Below, in pieces: positions 22,301 through 34,300 of a stretch of DNA of 64,000 nucleotides; positions within the stretch are counted from its first letter, which is position 1, and the number at the start of each line of letters is the position of its first letter. A program made the translations under genes and the position numbers. The DNA lies in contig NW_017804187.1 of NCBI RefSeq assembly GCF_001625305.1, positions 313,785 to 377,784 of the forward strand, in the 5' to 3' direction. This DNA comes from Branchiostoma belcheri (Eukaryota; Chordata; Leptocardii; Amphioxiformes; Branchiostomatidae). The notes below the pieces were generated by a model that was given only the letters and a program-made list of their open reading frames with translations, was not told where the DNA came from and made no database searches.

Positions 22301-25300
22301 CAGCCAGAGGTCAACAACACGGCCGCTGTGTCGCCCATTGTCCCCAAGGTCACTTCCTGGACCAGGATGGAATTTGCCAAGGTCAGTTCTGCTAACCACT
22401 AATTATAATTATGGGTGTGTTAATTATCTTTACTGAAGGAAAACATTGTTTTTTCTGGTTCCACTTCTTCTTCTCCAAACCAATAAGGTTAATGACCTGA
22501 ACCAGGCAGTCTATCACCATGGTAACTTGTGTTGGGTTACGTCATGTTGCAGGAGGGATTTAGACTCCTGTCTGACCATATCTATGAATGTTTGAGTAAG
22601 AATTAACAGAGCAGACCATATGTGAAGGTAAACATTATGCATTTGCTTTGCAAATATGACCTTTCTAGTTTTGTTGTAATGTGTTACTATGGGTCTTCAC
22701 TTATTTGCACATCAATCACTAGCGTGTGCTTATAAACCTGCATTTCTCCTCTGGTCTCTCAATCACTGACGAGAGCTAGTGGATACTAGCTGAAACGTCT
22801 GACCGTTTCCAAAGTCATATCCAGTTGCTTGAGTAACTGCTTTTTGGCGTATCTTATTACCTGGATATCTAACCTTCATCGACGTGTTACTATGGGTGTG
22901 TAAAATATATATTACAGAGTGTAACCGTGGGTGTGTAACGTGGGTTATTGTTGTTTTGCAGAGTGTTTTCGTGGGTGCCAGACGTGCGTGGGTGCCGGCC
23001 CAGGGAACTGCACAGCCTGTGAGTTCCAGCTGCTAACGTGGGTGTGTTGGAGAGTGTAACCGTGGGTGTGTAACCTGTTGTTTGTTGTATTACAGAGTGT
23101 TTCCGTGGGTGCCAGACCTGCGTGGGTGCCGGCCCAGGGAACTGCACAGCCTGTGAGTTCCAGCTGAAGCTGAGAAGCGGACTCTGTGCCCCACAGTGCA
23201 GGACTGACCAGTACGAGGACGGGGATGGGGTTTGCCACGGTTAGTAGTAAAAGCATCTACATGAAAATGTACCTGCCAGGGTTAGTAGTGATAGTATCTA
23301 TATGTGCCATCATGCCATGGTTAGTACTGATCTGGTAGTGTCTTTCTGAGTCGTATTACCTCTGGCAAGGAGGTTATGTTTTCGATGTAACAGTGTTTAG
23401 CACCATCAGGAAGCTACTGTAACAGATGGATTGTCATGAAATTTGGTCCCCATAGCAGTTTTGTATGAAGGCCTTGTGAACTCTATCTTGTATTATGCTA
23501 ATGAAAGAGTATGTCACCTCGTAAATATAGAATACAACACGGGGTATTCCGTATCGCCCGAGGTATCGGCCCGACTCGCGGGAGGGCCGGGACCGAGGGC
23601 GATGCGGAATACTCCGTGTTGTATTTTATTTATGTCATACCCACCCAAGAAAACACGCCTTTCAATGCAAAATGAGCCAAAGGTTGGTGCCACTGAACCC
23701 TAAAATGCAACAACATCAATTCCATCGTCCGGATTCTGTATTCGAATTTTCGAAAGGGGCACACGCGGTTAGGGCGAAACGCGTTCAAATTGTTTTATGG
23801 AAGCCATGGAAGCGTTCGATAACGGGTTCCGGACCGGGCCGTACCGTAAAGTATGGCCCGGTCTGGAACCCGTTATCGAACGTTATCGCGGCCCGGGTAT
23901 GATATAAGGGGTGGTACAACCCTGACCAATACGGTCAACCAATGATGATGAGCAGTTTCGGTCCCCATAGCGGCTTTTCTTGGTATCTATTAGCAGGCGT
24001 GTTGTATAACCAGACTGTATGTTCTGTTCCATCTCCCCAGACTGCCACCCAACCATGTATGTTAGTTGTATCAAGTGTGACAGGTGTGGTATAGACAGGT
24101 ATGGTGCATAACCAGTTACCTTCCATCTCCCCAGCCTGCCACCCTTCCTGCTCCCGCTGCTCCGGTCCAGGTGATGCTGACTGCTCCTCCTGCCAGCCCA
24201 GCCTGGTCCAGCAGCAAGGACGATGCCGCATGCCCTGTCCCGGGTCTCACTATCTCAACTCCAACGGGTTCTGCCAAGGTACAACACAGAAAAATCCTGT
24301 TTGTATAATTGAAAATGCTTTACTGGTAGTCAGCTTTTACCACTATGTTGAACTTCTAAAACCACAATAACCAATAAACAACCTTGAATAATTTCGAAAA
24401 ATTTCAAAACCGGACAGTGAGTGAATGAGTGTGAGTGTTCTCTTCACTTATTTGCATATCAATCAATTATTATAGTTTGTGCTTATATACCTGCCTTTCC
24501 ACTCTGGTCTCTCAGTCACTGACGAAAGCTAGTGGATACTAGCTGAAACGTCTGACCGTTTCCAAAATCATATCCAGTTGCTTGAATAACTTTTTTTTTG
24601 GCATATCTTATTACCTGGATGTCTAACCTTTACCAATGTAACCTAAATTCCACCTACTTTTTTTTTCAGTTTCCCATTTCTGTTTCCAAAATCATATCCA
24701 GTTGCTCAAGTAACTATTTTTTTAGTATCTTTTACCTGGATGTCTAACCTTTATTGACGTACAACCACCTGCAGCTTGCCATCCCACCTGTGACAGCTGC
24801 ATGGCTGCACCTGGCGGCACGGAGAGCACCTGTCTGACCTGCCGTGACCCCGCGACCGTTGCCGCGGGCGACCGGTGTGTGGCGGACTGCGGGCCGGGCT
24901 TTTCAGTTGTCGATGGATCCTGCAAGGGTGAGTCATTGTAACATGGAGCTCTGTGATGTTTGCCTGGTTCAATAACTATTGATAGAAGTAAAGCTAAGAG
25001 CTGTACTGTGGGCTATTGTAATCACCAAGCAGATCATACGGTGGCCAGGCAGTATCCATTGGCCAGAGGAGTGTCCACTAGCCAGCGAAGGAATACTGTC
25101 TGGCTAATGAGTACTGCAAGGCAAATTTGAACTGTCTTTGTCTTTTGCAGCCACAGAAACATCTGCCTGGAGATTAGGCTGTTACAGGAGACTAGGGTGG
25201 CTTATGACTCTTTAGAACACTTTTGAACATCAGAAAAATGAGGCTACTGGTATATTAGTTCCACATTGTGACACATGTAGTTTACCCCAACCTGAAATTT

Positions 25301-28300
25301 GTTGTTTCTTTGCAGCCTGCCACCCTTCGTGTGTGACGTGTGCGTCGGAAGGTCTGCTGGGCTGTACGGCCTGCTCCCCAGGCTATGTCCTCGCTCACAC
25401 AGGCATGTGCACAGACAGGTGTTTCCCAGGGTTCTACCCACATGCAGGTGTCTGTACAGGTGAGTTTACCTGCTGTACAGGTGAGAAACATCCTAACCCT
25501 AACCCTATCCTACACACACGGCCTGTGCCCCGGGCTACGTCCTAGCTCACACAGGCATGTGCACGGACAGGTGCTTCCCAGGCTACTATCCACACGCAGG
25601 TGTCTGTACAGGTGAGCAACATATTAGTACACACCTGTGACATGTGCTTGTGCTATGATACAATTGAAAAACTCTGTGACATAGTTTTTATGCATTAGCA
25701 GAAGAAACTAGAGATATTAAGGATAGAAAAGTTTCTACTCTAGATACCCCCTGCTGCCCCTGCTTGGCATGAATAGTAGTAGTAGGCATTTTGTCGGTCT
25801 TGCAAGACCATGAAAATACTTCTGTGTGGGCCATTTTCATGGCCACCATTTGTGAGTGGCATCAATATGTCAATGTTAACATGTGTCCATGTGCCTTGTG
25901 TTGCAGCCTGTCCTCCTGGCTGCCAGGATTGCACCCTTGACGCTGGCATACTAAAGTGCACCCGCTGCATCGACCCTTATATGGTGGTGCAATTCGGGGA
26001 GTGCACCCAGGCCTGCGCAGAGCAGTTCTACATCGACCCTGTCTCCAGGGTCTGCAAAGGTGAGGCTGTTTCCATGGTTACTGGGGTGTAACTGTTACCA
26101 GGGTGTGCAAAGGTGATGACTATATTTACTCCCTTTTTGGCGATGCCTCAGGGGGGAGCCTAATGGTACAGTATTGTGTGCAGTTTGCCATAATTCTAGG
26201 AATTGTACCATCAGGAATTTAACCACAGGCATGGAATGTCAACAGGAATGTCTCACAGCTCTGGAATTTTTCTTACACTCATCTATGCCCACAGTCCTAC
26301 TTAGTGAAATTCCTGGAAACCCTTGGTTAATTGTGGAAGTTTATAAATTCGCAACTGAGCAGACACATGCTGATTCACATCCCTGTCCACTTACTGACAT
26401 GCAGCATTATAGCTAGCTAGGGTTACAAATAGCTATGATTAACTTGCGTTGTTCCAACTTCCGTCTAGAGTGTGACTGGAGCTGTAACTCATGTGTTGTA
26501 CCTTACAGAGTGTGACTGGAGCTGTAACTCGTGTGTTGTACCTTACAGAGTGTGACTGGAGCTGTAACTCGTGTGTTGTACCTTACAGAGTGTGACTGGA
26601 GCTGTAACTCGTGTGTCGGCCCCACCAAGTCAGACTGCGTACAGTGCATGGGTCACATGACCCTGCAAAACGGCACCTGTGTGGAGGAGTGCACCATGGG
26701 ATACTTTCCTTCGGGCCAGGAGTGCGCAAGTGAGTTTTTGAGACTTTACTAAAATTTCCATTAGCTAGTCCTGGCAGCCCGCCTCAGGAATCTCTCTTCG
26801 CATCTCTATGTTCTATTTTTGCATTTCTGTATTTTTTCCTGAGCTGGCATCACAGGGAGACATCAGCTCAGGAAAAAGCAATTGGGAAGCTAGCAAGAGC
26901 ATCTCCAAAAATGCATGTTTGGATGCCCATACAGACTCAATTTCTCAGTCAACATGATTGGAACAAACTTCAAGTGACTATATTGTATGTATACTTTTGT
27001 ATAAAGTATGTATTTTACAGACTTTTTTTGTGTCATTTGGTCTTTAATATAACCCAAAACAATAATATGAGCCTTGTTTTGAGGTGAAGGGTAAAGAATG
27101 GAAGTAAGTAAAAAACACATTAAAGTTCTCTTCCTCCTCCTCCAGGATGCCCTGACAGGTGCCTCACCTGCAGCGCCGGTGACACCTGTATGGAATGTGC
27201 CCCTCCTCACCTGCTGAAGCACGACAGGTGTGTGCAGGACTGTGGCTGGGGGTATTACGCAGACTTCTCATCTCACAGGTGTATAGGTGAGTTATCTTGT
27301 CACTCTTGTCGTGCCAACACTTATTATTAAAGGCATTGAATGTAATTTCTGGCAGCAAAACTGGATATTCAAAGTTAATTTTCTAGTCTTTTTAATGTAG
27401 TAAGTTATATCAACCCCATCCCATAGCATGGTGATATCTGTGATGTCACTGATTGGAAAATGGTTGCTTGTTTTTGTATCATAGGCTATCATTTGTATCA
27501 TAATTATGCTGGTTCTAGCTATTCATGGGTGGTACCCAAAAATAAAGAGATGCCTCACATACCTTGTTTTGGGGCTATTTCGAAAGCTTCAAGTATTAAA
27601 TGATGCCAATGTGCTACAGAAATGGCAGTAAATGTCAATAACAGATTTTCTCAAACACAATTTTTTTTTCGTTTTGTCGGTCGGAAATTGCAATGGATGC
27701 CTTTAAATGTACACGGCACAAATGTCGTGATGGATGTGAAAACTGTTATGCTTGTATTTGTTGTTAAAATTGTTGTTGTTTCCCATCAGACTGTCCCCCC
27801 TCCTGCCTGGAGTGTGCCGACCCGACCCGCTGCATCACTTGCAGGGCAGGAACCTACCTCCAGGGGGCGCTGTGTGTGCCAGACTGTGGGGCAGGGTACT
27901 ACCAGGATGAGGAGGAGTTCAGATGTGAAGGTACGGAGTTGTATGGATCACAGGAAGAATAGCTACAGTTTGTATGCTAAATGTGGATGCGAATAAAGTC
28001 AAGTCAAAGAGTTACATTTTGTAGGAAGTGGCAGGACAGAGTTGGAGGGGCTGGTCACCATATGAATCAAATTGTGTTTGAGTAAGAATATACAGAGCAG
28101 TAGTTTGTTAGGCTAGACCATGGAGAGGAGGAGAGCAGATGTGAAGGAACTGAGGTATTCCTACACAAGCACATTAAGAACTACATGTAATAGGAGGACA
28201 GGGTAGAGGGTTGAGAGTTCCTGGATTTGAGCTTGTGTTTTGTTTTATGTTCATTTCATGTTGATCTTGTTGTCAATTCAGTGTATGTGATGTTGGTTCC

Positions 28301-31300
28301 ATTTTTTAAAAATTGCACTAAGTCTTAATGATTGTTGGGACATTGTTGATTCTATGTTTACTTAGTTTACTGTATTCAAATTGATTTCCTATTGATTGAC
28401 AGCTAACCGCCACCCGCCGGTGCTGTTGGTGAACGGTTCTCTCGTCTGTGACCTCGGCGCGTCTCTCGTTCTCTCCCCGTCGTTCCTGGGCGCCAGCGAC
28501 CCCGACACCAACCCCGACAAACTCACCTTCCACGTAGCGAGCTCGCCGACCAATGGGAGGCTTCTCGTCGCTCGCGAGGGGCTCGATCGCGAACTTGGCA
28601 CGGGAGGGACTTTCTCTTACGCGGAGCTGAACAAAGGTTTGTTTATGTGAAAGAGTTTGCTCAGTGCAAGGCCAAACAACCACCTCTAGGCGCTGAACTA
28701 AGTTAGTGGGAAGTCGGTTTTGAAGGCGCATGGGTTGTACTAGTATTTAGCAAAGGATCTGCACACAAAGCAATTTGGGTAATTGGGGAAGTGTACCATC
28801 TTTGTCCTGTGTTTGTGGCCACTGAAGTAAGTTGGTGGCAACTGTGCTCGACCAAAATAAGTATGGTAGGACATGTTGGTGAACGTTGATCTGCACACAA
28901 AGCATTATTGGTAAAGGGGTGAAGTCTGCCATCTCTGACTGACGTGTGTGTGTGTGTGTAAGGGGGTGAAGTCTGGGAAAGGGAGTGAAGTCTGCCATCT
29001 CTGATTGCCGCAGGTCTGGTGCAGTTCCAACATCTCCGTGACCAGCCCATGCGAGGAACCGTCTCCCTGAAGGTGTCGGACAGGCAGCTGGTCTCCGCAC
29101 CCGTCCAGCTGCACATCCGGGCGTTGTCACGACAACCGCCTCGCCTGGTGCGGAACCGGCCGCTGGTGGTGGAGGAGGGCGGGGCCGGGGTCATCACCGC
29201 GACGACGCACCTGGATCTGACAGATGGGGATAACCCGGAGGACGTGGTCATCACAAGGCTGCAAGGTGGGAACTGCAGTCTCGCATCTCTTCTATCCCTC
29301 CTCCTCTATCCCATAATCTACAGTCACAATCAATAGTCATCAAGAAAGACTTGGAACATCTATGAAAAACTTCATTGCAAAGTTCCCTATTCACAACCAC
29401 TCTTTTAACAGGAGATGTTTCAATGACTGTCTGTCATTGAAGAAGATGACAGACGGTCATGATAATGGTCACAGTTGGCTTGTATTTAAAGTGGTTGTAA
29501 AGAACTTTGCTATTCAAGGCAGTTACAGTTTTTTGGGATTAAGAGAGGGACATAAATCTTCCCCTGTTCAATGAACCTATAAATACTGTGTACAGTACAT
29601 ATAGCGTTATACATTATAAAGTTTTACTGTATAAGTTGGATCAGTAATGATTGCTAAAGTCTAAAAAAGAGATAATCCCTACTCACCAGCCATAATTTTT
29701 TTCAGACTGAAACAGCAAACACAAATTTTTTTTCGTAGGCCTGAGCTAAATTTCAGATTACTTTCCTCCCCCCACCAGGCCCTGCCCATGGCCGCCTCGC
29801 CTCCCGTAACCAGCGGCAACTCGATACCTTCACGCTGGCAGAACTGCATGCTGGGAGTGTGCGGTACGTGCATGATGGAAGTGAGACGCAGAGTGACGTC
29901 GTCCTGCTGCAGATTTCTGACGGTTTTAACCTGGAGAACGTCCTCTTCAACATACAGATCAAACCTCAGGTAGGGGAATGGTTCTTAGATCTGCAACAGT
30001 CAACATCAGATCCCAACATGGATCGATCAGTGTTTATTCCATATGTTGCAGTGTTGTCCTCAATGGCTTTTAGTCATTTTTTGTTATCTTGAAAATTCAT
30101 CTGTTTTCAACTTGGTAGAAGTCATTATGAAGCAGTTTAAGCTGTAATTTCCAACAGAAGGGATTGGACCAAAATTTTGACTGTGCAACTCCAGTCTTTG
30201 TCAAGGAATGAGCAATCCACTGCTTCCGTAACATCATGTTATGCAGATGACACACGTGACTTCGTGAGCAGTGGATCGTAAGTTGCAGAAAGTCAGAAAG
30301 TTTGTGTCACCCCCCCCCCAGACTTTTTCGCACATGGGATTAAAGAGGCCATCTACATCCAGGCAATAGAGTCATTTTGGTTGTTTATCAAATATCAAAT
30401 GTGATAGAAATGTTCTGAACCTACCATTTTCCCCTACAGGACAACAACGGGCCCCTGCTGGTGGCCAACACCCTGGCCCACGTACAGGAGGGCCAGATGG
30501 TCCAGATCACTTCCAACATGCTCATGGCAACCGACGTGGACACACCCGACAACCAGCTCATCTACAGGCTGACTCCGCCCATCGGAAACCCACAGCAGGG
30601 TAAGTATGGTTACTAGGGACACACCTGGCAACGGTTACTAGGGACACACCCGGCAACCCACAGCAGGGTAGGTCTGGCTTGTTACTAGGGGCACATCTAG
30701 CAGCCCATACATGTAGAGGTATTATTGCTCTGACTTTATTCAAGGGACACCAGGCAACCAGGCTATACAGGCAGATTTGTAAATCTTTAAATTGAAAAGC
30801 ATTGAAGTTGGGCTTACACCTCTACATTGTTTTTTCCCAACATTGATCCATAAATTGAGCCTGACACCCCCACACTGACCCCTCAGTACGTCGGTGAAGG
30901 AGGTAATAAGATAAGCCAAAAAACAGTTACTCAAGCAAGTGGATATGATTTTGGAAACGGTCAGACGTTTCAGGTAGCATCCACTACCTTTCGTCAGTGT
31001 CACTGACAAAAAGACAAAGGTAGTGGCTGCTACCTGAAACGTCTGACTCACGGTTTCCAAAATCATATCCAGTTGCTGAGTAACTGTATATGGTGTGTCC
31101 ACTGATTGTTTTTTCCTTCCAGGTGAGCTGTTGATTGTGTTACCTGTCCTGGCCGATGGACCCCCCTCTGGTTGGCAGTCACAGGAGGGGGGGCGCATGC
31201 AGACCCGGGCCACCCAGTTCCGACAGACTGACATTGACGAAGGTCATCTATTCTACCGACATTCCGGCAGCGAAACCACCCGAGACTTCTTCAAGTTTCA

Positions 31301-34300
31301 GGTGAAAACTATAATGTCTTTCTTAACATTTTTTTCATAACGCCACACCAATCTAATTAATTGGATCTCGGATTCCCATGCATCAATTTTATTCTCATAA
31401 GAAAAGAAAAAAAATTGGGCTCCTTGTGTTCCTATTTGTTACAGTTTTTCCATCTATCAATACAGTGGTTTCATTAAAAGTTTCAAATTCATTGTTTGAA
31501 TCACAAACCAGTCTGTTATGTAGACTCGATGGCTCCTATTATTGCTTAGGTCTGTTCTCTTTCCCTGTCACTTTATATGTTTTATGAAAAAATCCGAGAG
31601 CCAACAAATCAAATTTGTGTGGCCTAATGTGCAGAACATGTGAAATCAGATAGTTTGCAGCTGGTACATGTCTTTGCTATCTGTATTTTATCTGTAAATT
31701 TAGACATTGATTGATGTGCATGCAGATTCTCCTTACTAATGGCAGCACACATGTTGTACACAGGTCACAGATTCAGCCGACCCACCCAATGTGCTGGAGG
31801 ATCAGGAGTTCAACATCCAGATTCTCCCTTCTAACGATGAGCCCCCACGGGTGGCACCAGGAGTGGCCATGCCACTTTCTATAACGGTACAAGTTTTATA
31901 CTGTGACAGCATTTTTCTCTTGATTAATTTCTGACTTATTCATAGTGGTAGCAAAGCTTGATAGGAATGAATGAAGCTTTAGTAACATGTCTAAGACTTG
32001 CACTACTTAATATTAAGACACCACAACTCATTCACTCACTATCCGTTTTATGGTCTGTTGTTCCTCGTCTTCCGATGGTTAGATGTACTTGCACACTGAT
32101 GCTAAGGCGTGATGGTAGCCCACCATTTGCCTCTATACTGTGGGTTGACGTTATGTAGGTTCAAGTGGTGGAAGTCCTCCCTTACATTGTCAAACAATTT
32201 CTTCTTTGGTCAACCATAAGGATGTTGGGCTTTCCACACCCAGAAGAAAATACTATGTCACCTGTTAATTTAGTATGATCCAAAGTGAACTGTGCCTACT
32301 TTGTATCTTTGTAACAGAATAACAAACAAACAAACATGCTCTGTCTCCCCCAGGCCATCGCAGACCAGATCACCACCATCACGCCCGCCCACCTGTCCTA
32401 CATCGACCTTGACTCCGACGCCCGCGACCTTCGGTACGAGGTCACGCGGACGTTCTCCACGGAGTTCGGAATGCTGGAGCACGCCGACCGACCTTACGTG
32501 CCGCTGCAGAGCTTCACGCAGGCTGAGCTGGAGGCAGGCAAGGTCATCTACAGGCCGGCGCCCAGCAGCTACGGGCCGGGGTCATCCAGCCTCATGTTCC
32601 AAGGTCAGTCAAGGGTATGTCACTAAGGGGTCATTGGTCAGGGCTATTCTGGGTCTAAGGTCATCTACCGACCTGCACCCAGCAGCTACGGGCTGGGGTC
32701 ATCCAGCCTCATGTTCCAAGGGTATGTCACTAAGGGGTTTCTAGTCCAGATGTATGGAATTTAACTCCGGATTCGTGAATTAAAAGTAAATTAATTGGAA
32801 CCAAGCAAAGGTCTTACCTTTAGTAACACCTGAAGGGATGATAATATTTTTACTATGACTGTTGTTATTCACCATTTCCAGGTGCGAGGCCTGCCCAGAG
32901 GGACAAGTCCTTCCAGTTCGCATTCACAGGTAAAAACACATTTCACAAAATCAACTTATTGAAAATACATGTATAAAAACATTAATTGTGAATTTCATGA
33001 AAGAGTACTCAGTTGTAGTTCTGTTCATTATGTTCTGTTGACTGTCGTTGTTGTTGATCCAGTTTCTGACGGGGTGAACACCCTCCCAGCTCAGCCCTTC
33101 ATCATCAGGGTCGTTTCCGACGGCAACGCCCCGCCCAGGTTCAGCAGCCCAAACAGCATCATCAAGGTCACTCAGGTAAGGTCACACATTCATGTACTAA
33201 ATGTGTCTGTCCTTCTTTTTTAATTAGGTTTGAAAAACTTGTATCTTTTGCGTAAGTTTAGACTAGACTGAAAAAAAGTAGGTGGAATTTAGCTTATATT
33301 GGTAAAGGTTAGACATCCAGGTAATATGATTTGCCAAAAAACAGTTACCCAAGCAACTGGATATGATTTTGGAAACGGTTAGACGTTTCAGGTAGCATCC
33401 GCTACCTTTCGTCAGTGACACTGGAGAGTTGTCAGAAAGGCAGGTTTATAAGTACGAACTATAATTGATCAATCAATAGTTTTCTGCTTTTCTGACAACT
33501 CTCCAATGTAACTCGACGAAAGGCAGTGGATGCTACCTGAAATGCCTGACAGTTTCCAAAATCATATAACGAGTAATTGCTTTTTAGCTATAGCATATGG
33601 ACTTCAGCTTTTTTCTGCTCTCTGTTCCTAAAATCAGGGAGGAACCGTGCCTGTGGGGATGGAGCAGCTGGCTGTAACCGACCCCGACACGCCGCTGTCC
33701 GACCTTCGCTTCACCCTCAAACAGGCACCCATGATGGGCAAGGTCATCCAGAAGGACACGACCTGGCAGGAGGTCCTCAGGGAAGGTCAGTAGAGCTTTT
33801 GACCAGTCACTCTGGTCTTCCTCAGTAGACTGACCCAGTGAGGCTTGTCATGGGGTTTCTTTGAAGTGTGACGTCAACACTGGGTCAAAGGTATCTGGTA
33901 GACGATGTCGGCCCCTGTCGCGGTTCAGTGAAGGGTGATGGGCCCTGATGTAAATAGCCTTTTTCACCCCTCTCAGGAAATAGTCTTGTTCAGTGTCCAA
34001 AATCATTACAGTGCCAATTGACTCCATGTGGCTGTGTTGTGACACCTCTGAACTGGCTGACCTTGGCCGTGTATGTTCTTGGAACCTGGCCTTCACAGAA
34101 AAACATATTTCTCCCTGCCCCTCCAGGCTACATCTTCAGCCTGCAGGACATCGACAGGAACATGTTTTTCTACCTGCACGACGGAAAAATATCCCGTCAT
34201 GTTAGCTATGGGTTAAGGGTTAAAGTTTAGGGTAGAGGTTATGGGGTAAAGGGTATGGGTCAGGTCCCCTAAACCTTTTCCCTGTCTCTCCAGGCTACAT

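Noticed and set aside
22962-23032. An extra furin-like repeat exon
   Set aside because: It stops matching after half a repeat, lacks a donor and hits a stop if read on.
25518-25612. A fifteenth furin-like repeat
   Set aside because: It has a donor but no acceptor and only the second half of the repeat.
28318-29254. Minus-strand frames of 127-183 codons
   Set aside because: Antisense of CSPG exons 24-25 plus intron repeats; the plus strand is clearly the coding one.
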